Under the pieces are notes generated by a model. It was not told the DNA's origin and searched no databases. It saw only the letters and a program-made list of their open reading frames with translations. A stretch of 27,668 nt of DNA, taken from Paramacrobiotus richtersi (taxonomy: Eukaryota > Tardigrada > Eutardigrada > Parachela > Macrobiotidae). Positions 11,150 to 21,836 of this stretch are shown piece by piece (position 1 is the first letter of the stretch; every line of letters begins with the position of its first letter). Location: positions 1-27,668 of the forward strand of contig JAQGAU010000466.1 of assembly GCA_034698045.1 (NCBI GenBank), given 5' to 3'. Position numbers and translations under genes: made by a program.

Positions 11150-12996
11150 TTAAAGATGAGAACCGCTCGAGCAGTTGTATCTATTTGCCTCCAAAGTACC
11201 GTTTTGCAAGAGCTCATTAGAAATGAGTACCGTGGTACCAAAAACTGCGACAACCTAAAAAGACATAAATGTCTACTTCCGTTTGTCCAAGGGTTTATGG
11301 TATTGTTACTGTATACATACACTACAGGTATACGAAAAAAGTTTTTCTTTAGTGTGTAAACGCAGTGTACCGCATTACACCGCTAGTTGGCAGTATTTGT
11401 CCACATACCTTCGCGAAAAATTTGCCGTCCACGGCGAAAAACCCCGCCTCTGAATTGATCTTCAGGGAATGTTGACTATAGACCAGCTCCTTCAACGCCA
11501 GTTTTAGCGATTTTTCCTGAGCAGAAAATGTAATGGTTAGCAACATATGCAGAATGATTTCAGCGTTTGGGAGAAAGCTTGCTAAACAGCAACCATGTAA
11601 TTATCTCATTGTTCAACATCAGCAACGCAGTACGGTAGTGCTCTTTTTGGAACGGACTGCCGCTTCCAGATTCACAACGGATGCTTGATGTCTAGTTATC
11701 TGTCCACTAAATTCAGCCATGCATATGACCATGAATCAGCCCTCTTCAAGTCGTACAGCCAGTCCATGTACTTCTAATGCTTGTTTTCTACGTAGAAACA
11801 CTACTGTAGAACTATACGATACCTTTGTTCCAGCTGCTTTAATCATCCGGAATCCTAACTCCGAACGTAAGCGAGAAAGAGTGGAGGTAATAAGAAAGCT
11901 CTGCAAATACCATAATTATTATGCTCTCGTGTTGTTGCAAAGCGCAAACAAATCAAAGCAATAAGTAACTTTAACAGTGCTGTTGTGTCCGTGATTCCGA
12001 AGCTTCGCTTCGTAGCTTCACCTTTTGTGTAATCTGCGCCAAGGGGTGCACAAACACAACCATAAACGAAGCAAAAACCATCGCGCCGGCCAACATAGCA
12101 AAGCGTGGTTTCTCGGACAAAATATTAACTTGAAATAAATATAAAACTGTGATCATAGCGTCGAAGACTACAGCCGCACCGGAACTGGAAGAAAATCTAG
12201 CTTTAGTCGCTTCCGAAAGGTCAAACAAAACTAAATGGTAACGCGCCAAAGACTTAAAGGTTTCACAAAGATGTTCCATATCGTTTTGGACGTCGATGGA
12301 TTCCAGTTGTTCTGCAAAGGACTGTAATCCCTCGTTCAAAACTAGAGCTAAATAGCATAATGTTAGCTGAATAAGAAGAGTGTAGATGAACACCGAAAAG
12401 AACGTTGTATGCCACCACAGTATACGCTGCCAACCAAGCATCTTAATACCCGTGGCAATTTTGCCTTGACTATTTTGCGTCCACATAGTGAAATCGAGTC
12501 GTCCATCGTCATCAGAGAGGTAAGTGAAAGTATCCCAAAACACCAAGCAAAGTACCAAGAATATGATGGTAACAAAGTATCGCAGGATATTCGGAGATTT
12601 GGATATCGCTCTTGTTCCATTAACGAATGTAAAAGAGAAGACTTTATCAAGAGCAGTCACTGCTTGTGTACCATTCGTTGTCCAAATAAAATATAAAATT
12701 ACAATCGGTGACCGAAGTGGAAGAATACAGTCTAAAACTCTAGTTGCTAGATCTTTCATAGATATGCCCCGCGTTCCTTGGTCGTTGCGGGACAGGTTAA
12801 TAACAGTGATGACATAGATAACGGAGCACGTTAAGCCAACGGCAACTAAGAATAATGCAACAATGAAATGGATGTTGTTTTTGATCTTGGCTCGTTTCTG
12901 TCCAGGAAACAAGCCGGTACATTTGAACAAAATTCTCATAAAGAGCGGAAGTTGTGCGACGTGGGCAGCTTCCGTGTAACATATTTTTGTTCCCAT
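11150..12996 (-). CDS. Gustatory receptor-like 7TM protein, gene C
   Basis: Four coding exons, read on the minus strand: 12996-12022, 11900-11823, 11516-11409 and 11254-11150 (975, 78, 108 and 105 nt), all joined by phase-0 introns, giving 421 aa. Hydrophobic segments lie at about residues 42-65, 88-105, 139-159, 196-220, 271-291, 299-319 and 388-404: seven in all and no signal peptide. Known for arthropod gustatory receptors: length near 400 aa, inverted 7TM topology, three phase-0 introns close to the 3' end, and a short exon before TM7 with a pattern like EAGFFAVDGKFFAK. All of these are seen here. TM7 reads VFGTTVLISNELLQ, keeping the G-T and L-L-Q positions of the Gr signature but not its TY. 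The start is the first ATG (MGTK), aligned with the MGTQ of gene D. The ligand is unknown. Gr-like is my family call; a related 7TM ion-channel family is the alternative. Confidence 0.8.
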
Positions 12997-14169
12997 TTTC
13001 GTACTGCAACGAAAATTACCAGTTCTGGATACGATATAGTTTGGAAACAAATGTAAACCGGTGCTGGTACAGATCTTTACTACTTGCGTTTTCCTCGTTC
13101 AGTGTCAGTCGAGGATACATGACCTTGAATGGTAAACGGTTGTATCGGGAATAAGTCCCGTAGGGTGAAACTAGCTTTCTGGTCGGATTAAAATAGCACG
13201 TACGGGTTACCGTCGGGGACCCAGGATTGTGTGCTGAATTTACGTCGAAATTCGATTGTCCCACGAAATGTGTGCTGTTAGTATCGCAACAACGGTATAC
13301 ATTTCAGAAGCAGTGCTGCGAACCTCCCAGAGGACTTCTATGAGTACTCGTATTCGCATGCTAGCGCGAAAACATTAAGTTCATTCATCCCGTGAAAGTG
13401 TAAATAGGCTGGATGATGTGCTCACTCTCGTTATTTAAGCGTTCATGATTGGAACGGCGGGTTGTGGCGACTGTATTACAACAGGTTAGAATCGAATCCA
13501 AACAAACACGTTACGGTAGAGTGAACGCCATGTATGTTTCCAAATATTGTAATTTTCTACTGTCCGGAGTTGTGTCATCCATGAAAGGCTCAGAACGCAT
13601 TTTCACAATGCAGTCTTTTTTTCAGCAGCAAAACAACATGGAAGCTGAAGTATACTGTAGTATGTGAATAATCTAAGAAGACTTTAGTCAGCAGATTAGT
13701 GAAGAACACTCACTTCGACGCTTTGTATATTCAGAAGAGAACTGGAAATGCAGCGAGCACAGGGCGTAAAGCAAAAAAAACTGATCTCGCCGAGGGATCC
13801 TCAAGATTTCGGGCGGGCATACGTGAGTGGACGGAATTTTCGCCCTTTCGGAGGCTTTGCCGGTTTACGGGACAAAGTGCATGTCCGGTGAATGAGTACT
13901 TTATTTTAAATTCTTATTTTAAAAACAAACGAAAAAAAAAATTACGCACCGAAACATTTCCACTTGCCAGTCAGTCATTTTCTTATAATTACAAAATGGT
14001 TTTTCAACTTTAGTGCAATAAAATACAATAACAAAATCATAGTAATAACGGTTTTGTTTGTCCAATTTTGTTTCTAACTAGCATAGATCTGGATAGTAAA
14101 TTATGTTGTCGATAGGATTTTGAATATGGATCTCAAGAAACCCTGAGGCGGCAGCCGAAGGTGTTTCTT
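12997..14169. other. Intergenic region upstream of receptor C
   Basis: This is the 5' flank of receptor C on the minus strand, between C and the receptor fragment. A possible 5'-UTR splice acceptor (TTTTCGTTGCAG, minus strand, near 13010) lies just before the start codon. The plus-strand open frames at 13449-13667 and 13699-14013 resemble nothing I recognise. A short block CGTCGGGGACC near 13212 recurs near 16338 upstream of receptor D, a trace of their shared duplication. Confidence 0.5.
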
Positions 14170-14425
14170 GTAAGACATATTTATATACACACCGTAGTGC
14201 CCGCAAAGAGAAGAAAGTTTGGGTTTCCCAGACGGAATGTTAACGAGTAAATTATTGTGACCACGGCGTCGAAAACCAGTCTTAGTCCGGCACTTGCATC
14301 AAACGTGGCTGTAACCCGCTTGATAAACTCAAACAGTATCATGTGAAAACGCACAAAGACCTTGAATTTCATAGAGTTTCCCATATCAATCTCCAACATC
14401 CACATCGACAGACTTCAAGGGATTT
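14170..14425 (-). pseudogene. Degenerate fragment of a receptor gene (TM5-TM6 region)
   Basis: On the minus strand a short frame reads FHMILFEF...TATFDASAGLRLVFDAVVT..., very close to the FHLILFEF...ATFGASAGLTLFFDAVVT of receptor E (exon 1). The upstream piece KSVDVDV, matching NSVDVEND of E, is in a different frame, so a frameshift lies near 14390-14410. After the TM6-like LFAGTTVCI the frame stops and similarity is lost. Nothing corresponding to the N-terminal half or to the 78, 108 and 105 nt exons was found attached. This is a relic of a fourth receptor related to E, lying just downstream of gene D. Confidence 0.75.
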
Positions 14426-14475
14426 AGATGTTAGGAAGGATTGCAAGAAGTAGTTATGGAGCACGAACCGTCACC

Positions 14476-16123
14476 TTAAGGACGACAACAGCTTGAGCAG
14501 TTGTACGTGTTTGCCGCCATTGCACCGCTTTGCAAGAGCTCCTTTGAAATGATTGCCGTGGTACCAAAAATCGCAACAATCTAGAAAACAAATTTTGAAT
14601 TCCGACGGCCGCCAATTCGCCAAATAATTTGCTTCACTGTTCAAAATCAGCAGTATTGTTCATTAGATATGCCATACGCGCACTGTAAGATTAATTGAAA
14701 GTTCATCGTGTTTATGCACATACTTTCGCGAAAAACTTGCCATCCACGGTGAACAACCCTGCCTCCGCATCTATCCTCAAGGACTGTTGAGTGTAAACCA
14801 GCTCCTCTAACGCCAATTCTAGTGCTTCTTCCTAAAAACGAGATTCAAAAGGTAAGCTCCATAAACCTATTTCACCAGTAAGTGGAAAACGTGTATGATT
14901 TTATGCGGTTCTACATGCACGTAAACTGTATAATGTAGCCACATCTCTTTCTCGCGCCAGTACTTTAGATCCAGGTGCATTTTTCTTCCGGAATCCTAAC
15001 TTGCAACGTAAGCGAGAAACGGTGGTGCTGATATAGGAACTCTAGAAAACCGTAATAGTTATATTTGTATATATTTCTTGAAAATGCACTGGAAAAGTAT
15101 AATAAGAGACCAGTCGTGCAAGTAGTTCATGAAGCTGTTCACCTGTTTCGTAATCTGGACCAAGGGGTGAACAAACACAACCAAAAAAGAAACCCAAACC
15201 AACGCGCCGCCCAACATAAAAAAGCGTGGTTTCTCGGACAGGATATTGACACAAAATAAATACAAAACCGTTATCATGGCGTCAAAAATAAGAGCCGCTC
15301 CGGAACTGGCGGAAAATGTAGATTTAATCGCTTCCGAAAGGTCAAACAGCGTTATATGATAACTGGCCAACGACTTTATAGTTTTGCAAAGATTGTCCAT
15401 ATCATTCTGCCCGTCGATTGAATCCAGTTGTTCTGCAAAGGACTGTAAACCACCGTGCAAAACAAGAGCCATATAGCATAACGTAAGCTGAATAAGAAGA
15501 GTGTAGATGAACACTGGAAGGAACGTTGCCTGCCAGAATAGTATATGCTGCCAACCAGGGATATTAAAACCCGCGACAATCATGCCGCGACTGTACTGCG
15601 TCCACTGGATAAGATTGAGTCGTCCGTCATCATCCAGTAGAAAGGCGAAAGTATCCCAACATACCAAGCAAAGTACCAGAAATGTGGTGGTTAAAAAGTA
15701 TCGAAGAATATTCCGGGATTTAGATACCGCTCTGGCTCCGTTAAAGAACGTATAAGACAATACGTTATGAAGAGCAGTTATTACTGTATGTGCACCATTG
15801 GCCGTCCACATAAAATACAGAATTATAATCGGTGACCGAAGGGGAAGAATGCAGTCCATAAGTCTGATTGCTATTTCTTGCATGGGTGCGCTGCGTGTGC
15901 CTTGGTCGCTCTGGGACATATCCTTAACAACAGTGATGACATGCATGGCCGTGCAAGCGAGGCCCACGGCAACTAACAGCAATCTAACCATGAAGTGGAC
16001 ATTGGCTTTTATCTTAGCTTGTTTCTGTCCCGGAAATAAGCCGATAACTTGGAATAAAGCGCGAATAGATGGCGTAAGTCGTGAGGAATCGGCAACCTGT
16101 GTGAAAGGTACTTGGGTTCCCAT
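14476..16123 (-). CDS. Gustatory receptor-like 7TM protein, gene D
   Basis: Four coding exons on the minus strand: 16123-15143, 15041-14964, 14831-14724 and 14580-14476 (981, 78, 108 and 105 nt), all phase 0, giving 423 aa. It is the closest relative of gene C: shared stretches include GLFPGQK, CILPLRSP, SFAEQL-SID, DLSEA and the exon 3 motif EAGLFTVDGKFFAK. Seven hydrophobic segments lie in the same places. TM7 is VAIFGTTAIISKELLQ with a charged Lys-Glu pair late in the helix. The start is the ATG of MGTQ; the frame is open for six more codons upstream but without another ATG. A possible 5'-UTR acceptor lies directly before TACAAAAAC, as in gene C. The family role is ligand-gated, tastant- or odour-sensing cation channels in sensory neurons; the ligand cannot be read from the sequence. 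Confidence 0.8.
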
Positions 16124-16871
16124 TTTTGTTTTTGTACTCAAATAGCCAATTTTTTTTGTAATATGTTTGCTCGAATACGACAGTGAAAAGGATGCCTAAT
16201 ACCGGTTGTAAAAGTGTGGGTTTGTAAATGTCGTTTCTTGCTAGATACTTCTATCATGCACGGTTTTGCGGTGGGAAAGTGTCCCAAATGACTAAAACAG
16301 CTTTGAGATCGGATTGCAGTCGCTCTGTTGCAACTCCGTCGGGGACCAGATTCTCTGTAGACCGAGCGTGCGTTGGAACTTCCTCTTCCCATGTTAGCGC
16401 TAAACGCAGCGATATGAGTTACTAAAGCGGTATTTAGATGCACTTCTCTGAGTATATTCCCATGCGGTCGGGAAGACGTTCTGTTTGTTCATCTCGCTGA
16501 TGAATGCGATGTGCTATTTACTTAATCCTTCGGAAATTGTGCAGTGAACTGCGTTGGCTTCACTATGCAGCTTGATATCGACCAAAGTTACGTTCAAGTA
16601 AACGGGGCGTACTTTTCCAAAGATATTTAAAGTCCTCTGTTGTTTGGAGTTATCTATCTGTCGTACACAAAAGGCTTCAACTGCATGTTTGCAGCCCATT
16701 CACAACAGCCATTCAAAAGAAAAAACAAAATCGGATAACCACATTATGTTAATCAGCGGTACTTCTGTGAGAGTGATCATTTCAGCACGCGTACATACTA
16801 TAATCATTTCAAAATACATCAGCAGGTGCAAAAGCCATCGTTAAAAGCTAAAAAAATGTTCATCAGAATTG
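16124..16871. other. Intergenic region between receptors D and E
   Basis: About 750 bp between the start of D and the end of E, both on the minus strand. It must contain the D promoter and the E 3' UTR. No further receptor exon, RNA gene or repeat was found; the open frames are short and lack family resemblance. Confidence 0.5.
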
Positions 16872-18646
16872 TCAGGAATAACCCGACCTTGAGCAGTTGC
16901 AAGGTTTTGCCATAATTGCTCCCGGTTGTAACAGTTCGTTGGAGATAAGAACTGTCGTGCCAAAAACTGCAGCGACCTAACAACAAACACTCGTCAAACA
17001 GTGGATGGTCAGGCTAACTGTAAGACGTAATTTTACTGAAGTATCGTACAATGTACCTCGGCGGCAGTCAACTCTCTATGTGATTAGGTATTTACAGCAT
17101 TGTCGAGGTACTGGTTGTGTTTGTACCTTTGCGAAGAACATGCCATCCACAGTAAAAAGTCCGGCTTCTATTTGTAGCTTTAAAGTACTCTCGCTGTGCA
17201 TAAGTTCCTCGAGTGCCAGTCTCAGCGCTTTTTCCTGTTCGAAAGATAATGAAAGCTCTGAAAATTCTAACAGACTGTTGTCGAGCTGGCAGACACAACA
17301 CAACCAAAATCACAACTGATTCAAACTATAAACACATAGGACAAAACATTTGACTTCACAATTGGTTATCTTGCAGACCAAAGGTTACGAGAAGATTTCA
17401 GTTTGTGCGGTGCAAATTCTAACATCGTCATGCAGCCATACCTGAGCTCCATCTGCATTGAGGATTCGCGATCGTAATTTATGGTGTAGACGAAAAACAG
17501 CGACACCGATGCAGGAGCTCTGTACATGTCGTAAACAAAATCAATAATATAATAATCTGGGAATTAGTTCAGTCACAAAATTATTTACGCATTTCTGTGA
17601 GAATATTCATTCAAAAACTTTCTTACCTTTTTAGAAATATTTATCAGCGGAAGGACAAACACAACCATGATGGATGCCCACACCGTCGCGCCCACCAAGA
17701 GATAGAAATTTGGGTTCTCAGATAGAATATCGACTTTAAACAGGTACACCACTGTAACAACGGCGTCGAAAAACAATGTCAGCCCGGCACTGGCACCAAA
17801 CGTGGCTGTGATCGCCTCGGAAAACTCGAACAATATTAAGTGGAAACGCGTCAAAGACCTTATGTATTCACAGAGTTTTTCCATGTCATTCTCTACATCA
17901 ACGGAATTTAGCTGGTTTAAGAATGATTCCAAGCCATCTTTCAAAACAAGAGCCAAATAGCACAACATTAACTGAATAAGGACAATGTAGATAAATGCCG
18001 GGAGAAATGCAGAATACCAGAGTATTACACGTTGCCAACCGAGAATTGGTGCTCCTAAAGTAACTGCGGTGGGACGCAACTGTTGAAGAAATTCTATAGT
18101 ACTGTGCCCCTTATCATCCAGTACAAATGTGGAAAAATCCCAGAGTATTAAAGAAAATACTAAAAAGATGGCTGCAGTAAGGTACCGCTGCATGGAAGGA
18201 GATCGTGTTATGGCTTTACTTCCATTAGGAAACATAAAACACATTACATTGCGGAAAGCGGGTAACAGTTCCGTGGCATTTGCCGTCCACATGAATATGG
18301 CTAGTATAGCTGGCGACCGGACTGGAAGCATACAAGCCAGAATCAGGACTGTCAACTCTTGTAGGGTTATGCGCTTGTCTCCTTCGTTGTACAAGGTAAT
18401 GAGTGTATAGGGGATCTGAGACGCCGCCCAAACAAATCCAATGCAAATTAAACAGATTCTTAACGCGGAATGCAGGATGTTCTTAATGCTTGAAGGCTTC
18501 GGTTCTCGGGTGGTATTTAAACACAAGCCAGTACATTTGAACAGGATGTTAATAAAGGGCGAGAGTTGTAAACAGTCGGAATATTGATGCTTTTCTCGTG
18601 CCGGGTCAATTTTGACAGCATAACGGTCAATTTTGACAACGGTCAT
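16872..18646 (-). CDS. Gustatory receptor-like 7TM protein, gene E
   Basis: Four coding exons on the minus strand: 18646-17627, 17519-17442, 17234-17127 and 16976-16872 (1020, 78, 108 and 105 nt), all phase 0, giving 436 aa. Exon 1 carries six hydrophobic segments and motifs shared with C and D (LPVRSPAI, LQLMLCYLALVLKDGL in the form LIQL-LCYLALVL, SVDVENDMEKLCE, FDAVVTVVYLF, ILSENPNF). Exon 2 is LHHKLRSRILNADGAQ-like, exon 3 ends EAGLFTVDGMFFAK, and exon 4 has VFGTTVLISNELLQ, identical over that stretch to gene C. The N-terminus differs from C and D and is longer, starting MTVVKIDRYAVKID. The degenerate fragment at 14.2-14.4 kb is nearer to this gene than to C or D, so at least two receptor subtypes existed before the latest duplications. 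Function is inferred from family resemblance only. Confidence 0.8.
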
Positions 18647-19738
18647 CTTAGCAGTGTGTGTGGGCGTTAACGATGTTATATTCGTAAGAACTCACTGCAC
18701 CGGCAGTACCGTCGATATAATAATATTATATCGGATATCCTATACAAACTGTGATGCCAGTCTAAACGCTATTTTAGTGAAGTGCCGACTGGTTTATGAG
18801 AAATGCCCCACAGGAATAAAACCGGTAATACTGCACTGTATATATAAGTACTGGCTGTGGCAAACTTTGCCGCAGCGGGAATATACGGCAACCTCAAGCG
18901 ATGGTTACACCAACTTTACATCTGCGGTGAAAGGTTAATCCTGACAGATATCAGCATCGTAAGCACTCGCTGCAACGTTAGGAGTATTTGCTTACTGCAC
19001 TATGCAAAGTGTTGTGTGGCCGCAAAAGGGATGGTCCGTCATGTTCCGGAAGAATTTTCTGAAGAGATGCAGTTTTTTGTGGTGTTAACTGCCCCGTGCA
19101 GAAGATTGTGTACTGTATAATGTGCCTCTTCCGGCTCGCAGCGGAGAGTCGAGACCTTAACTGCAGCTGATGTGATTACAAGTTACAACTGGTGATCATG
19201 AATAGTGTATTCTATGTGAAAATATTCGCACTAGCCAAAAACACCAGTAATATTTTCAACTGCATGCGACTAGGCGAAATATATGTTGTCCAAATTCACG
19301 TGGATGGTTAAATAATAATGTAGCCTTGCTGATTATCGTTTGGTAGGCAAATGTAAACGGATGGATTATGGTACATAGCAATGTTGTTTCGATAGGTGTG
19401 ACTAGGTACAATGATGACTACTGACCAGACAGAACTGACAGTGAAAATTATTCGTAGTCTGGTCTAACCGGAAAACAATTTCAGACATACGTAGAGATAT
19501 TTTGCAAGTTAGACGCTCGCATGAATTCTGCAGTGTGTTAGAACATGGGTGTAATAGGTTAACTGGAAGTAGAACAGAAGAAAAAAGGGCGAAATGTTCG
19601 CAAATAACAACGTCTTAATTAATACCAAGAATGGGAAGACAGTTAGCATATCGACGGAACAATGAAACACGCAAAATCCAACTATCACTATACGGGATGG
19701 CACGAAATCACGCGCACGGTGCTATACCCAGTACCGTT
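18647..19738. other. Intergenic region between receptor E and the knottin genes
   Basis: No gene was recognised. A 21 bp perfect odd palindrome (18713-18733, arms CGATATAATA around a central A) lies about 70 bp before the receptor E start and may belong to its promoter. A plus-strand TATATATAAG near 18839 is followed by an open frame without an ATG at its beginning, which I do not call. The rest is unremarkable. Confidence 0.5.
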
Positions 19739-20119
19739 CTACCATCTGGGAATGCATACGCCCCACTCTCCTGGGTAATGATAACATTTGTTGCTGCAAC
19801 AATGCTGGTGTTCACCAGTTCGACATGTCGCACCCAGAGCCAAACAGGCCGGCTTTCCTCTACGAGCAACAGAGTAAACCTTATTGTCTGATTTTAAGTA
19901 CAGAACAAATTCAGTAACTCACTCTGGATATGGATGCACTTCCAGACAGTGGCCTGGTCTTCCCGGTTGATGCAAACAAAATCCGCTGCAACAGCGATAG
20001 TCTTGTCCTGTTCGGCACGGTGATCCGGCTCTTCGGCAACCACTTACGGCTGCTGCTGCTAAGGTCAACACCAACAGCAACCCTGGCAGTACTAGTAGAA
20101 CACACCTCATGGTCGACAT
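19739..20119 (-). CDS. Secreted protein with two inhibitor-cystine-knot domains, gene F
   Basis: Two coding exons on the minus strand, 20119-19923 and 19859-19739, joined across a 63 bp intron (donor GTGAGT, phase 2), give 105 aa. Residues 1-27 form a signal peptide (hydrophobic run LLVLPGLLLVLTLAAAA). Domain 1 has cysteines at 28, 35, 43, 44, 48 and 58; domain 2 at 71, 78, 86, 87, 91 and 101. Both follow C-x6-C-x7-CC-x3-C-x9-C, the six-cysteine knottin pattern, with RTG after the second cysteine and a PG before the last. The linker is HPYPEGKPA. Each domain is encoded by its own exon. The CC-S-x2-C and PG spacing recalls antimicrobial knottins of insects and plants more than classic neurotoxins; the target is unknown. 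A paralogue with the same structure lies at 21466-21836. A second in-frame ATG at codon 4 is also possible as start (both genes begin M-x-x-M-R). Confidence 0.85.
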
Positions 20120-20670
20120 TCTAATGTTTGGCTATATTACGGAACGGCTGCAGAAGTGGGACACCAAATCTACTGACTGGTGCGTTGCGCTTTATAAGGG
20201 TGCGACACGGCGACGTCATTTACAGGGCCGCCTAAGTTCGTCATTCCGGATACTCAAATCATTTGTAGTAATCGATGATTAGTGCGAAGTGATAAGCAGA
20301 TCTGATTGCATACATGTGCGAAGCCTTCTGTTGCTGGCCGTTTGTTTCTGGAAAACAAATGTTGGCACCTTCGTTTATAGTTACATGGCGTATACGGTAG
20401 CTATATTCTCCGGTATGTTAACTTTATGCAAACAGTTCTAAGTCTTTCCGTAATTACGAACACACGTTGCGTCAAAGCAGGAATAGTACTTACGTCATAC
20501 AACAATCAGTTCATCGCGACTGCAGAATCAGTGGGGACTTTGACATCGATCGCGGAAGTGTAAAGCCCCTCATACGGGTGGTGCAGGAAGCGTTTTCTAC
20601 ATACAGGTTATATATTAATTGTCACGCTTCTTATGATGGCGTCCGCTTTATTTTCCTCACCACCTAATAA
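20120..20670 (-). promoter_or_regulatory. Promoter region of double-knottin gene F
   Basis: A TATA box (TATAAA on the minus strand, TTTATA at 20191-20196) lies about 72 bp before the start codon, in the context TGCGCTTTATAAG followed by GTGCG-CAC-GCGACGTC. The same block precedes gene G. Two further blocks are shared with G: 20235-20305 (CATT-GGATA, TTTGTAGT-ATC-ATGATTAGT) and about 20460-20640 (CAGTTCATCGCGA, AGAATCAGTGG-GAC, ACGGGTGGTGCAGGAAG). Their conservation beyond the coding sequence suggests either recent duplication or retained regulatory sites. Confidence 0.65.
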
Positions 20671-21465
20671 AAAACACACAGAGTTCACCTGCAAAAGTAC
20701 GTACATTCGAAATGAATTTTTGAATGATACCACCATAACACTCCGCGGCATGCCGTTGCATCGATGTTTTGCTTTCGTCGCAGGCATCCTACAAGTGATG
20801 AAGCATAGTGCAGTGGAGCAAAGACCTCTTGCATTCGGATTACCTGGCTTTTCTGTGTTTTCGTTTGCAGTCGTTTGACGCTCTGCATGCATACAATGAA
20901 AATCAAGAAGTATGTAAATAATGTTAAATATCGTTTTTCGATTGCTATTTATGCCTTTAAAATGCATACCCAAAGGCGTCTTGTTTCTGTGCTGGTCAGT
21001 TTATGTGCAAATTCCGTACTGCGGTCCACGGTGTTCAGTTCACCGGCTTTTACTGGTAGTTATAGATCTACGCTTCGTGTAACAGCGACTGCTGTTTATC
21101 GTCTTTTATCCACGGTCATAATTGTCCGAAATTGGATAGCACTTGAATTATACTTCCTCGTCAAAATTCTCACAATTTTGTTAATTCGGTGGCTGACAAG
21201 TGACCGCAGAGCAAGTACAGACAGACTTATACATAAACATATTGTCAGTTGCAGCCTTGCAGGTCCGCTATAACATTATAGGTTGGAACTTGAGTCAAAC
21301 TTCTATAAAGAGCAAAATGTCTGCAAGTCGAACCCGCGTTCTTTACACCAAGAATTCCGGAGAACTAGCAGCGCCTTAACGCAACAATGCTACAGCAAGT
21401 GTGTACCAAAATCAAACTCGCTCTGTGCAGAACGCCATGAAATGATGCTGTTACAAACCACCATT
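20671..21465. other. Spacer between the two double-knottin genes
   Basis: It lies between the upstream region of F and the stop codon of G. Two overlapping open frames of about 120-130 codons (minus 20608-20973, plus 20875-21273) lack an ATG at their beginnings and resemble no family. I see no counterpart to this stretch elsewhere in the window. Confidence 0.45.
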
Positions 21466-21836
21466 CTACAATTTGTTAACGCATTCGCCCCACTGTCCTG
21501 GTTGATGCAAGCATTTGTTGGTGCAACAGTGCTGGTGTTGACCGGTTCGACACCGCGCACCCAGTTTCAAACAGGCCGGCTTTCCCCTGCGAAGTAATAA
21601 CAGAGCATAAAAATCGTATGCGTTCAAACACGGACAAAATCAACGTACGCTGGATAGGGATGGTCCATACAACGGCCACGTTGTCCCGGCAGATGCAAAC
21701 AAAAATTGCTACAGCACCGGTGATTCTCTCCCGTTCGGCACCCGGCACCTATACTTCGGCAACCGCTTTCGGCCGTTGCTGACAAAGTCAAGATCAACAA
21801 CAAACCTGTCACCAGGATATACCTCATGGGCAGCAT
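21466..21836 (-). CDS. Secreted protein with two inhibitor-cystine-knot domains, gene G
   Basis: Two coding exons on the minus strand, 21836-21649 and 21586-21466, joined across a 62 bp intron (donor GTACGT, phase 2), give 102 aa. A signal peptide covers about residues 1-25 (ILVTGLLLILTLSATA). Domain 1 cysteines are at 26, 33, 41, 42, 46 and 56; domain 2 at 68, 75, 83, 84, 88 and 98, again C-x6-C-x7-CC-x3-C-x9-C in both. The linker is DHPYPAGKPA. Domain 2 ends QWGEC followed by four residues, with no dibasic cleavage site between domains, so a bivalent mature protein is likely. It shares intron position, phase, linker and promoter with gene F and arose with it by tandem duplication. The second exon is short and easily missed; without it the gene would look like a single knottin. 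Confidence 0.85.

Noticed and set aside
18857..19120. Plus-strand frame of 87 codons after a TATATATAAG
   Set aside because: The frame begins at GTG with no early ATG, and the product resembles no family despite several cysteines.
20531..20542. NF-kB-like motif GGGGACTTTG upstream of knottin gene F
   Set aside because: Only 8 of 10 positions fit and the site is not kept upstream of gene G, so it is not evidence for immune regulation.
20608..21273. Two overlapping frames of 121 (minus) and 132 (plus) codons between the knottin genes
   Set aside because: Both begin at a TTG instead of an ATG, overlap each other on opposite strands and resemble nothing known.
21476..21748. 90-codon minus-strand frame over knottin gene G
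   Set aside because: It is the wrong frame across both exons and the intron; the spliced frame with twelve cysteines explains the region.
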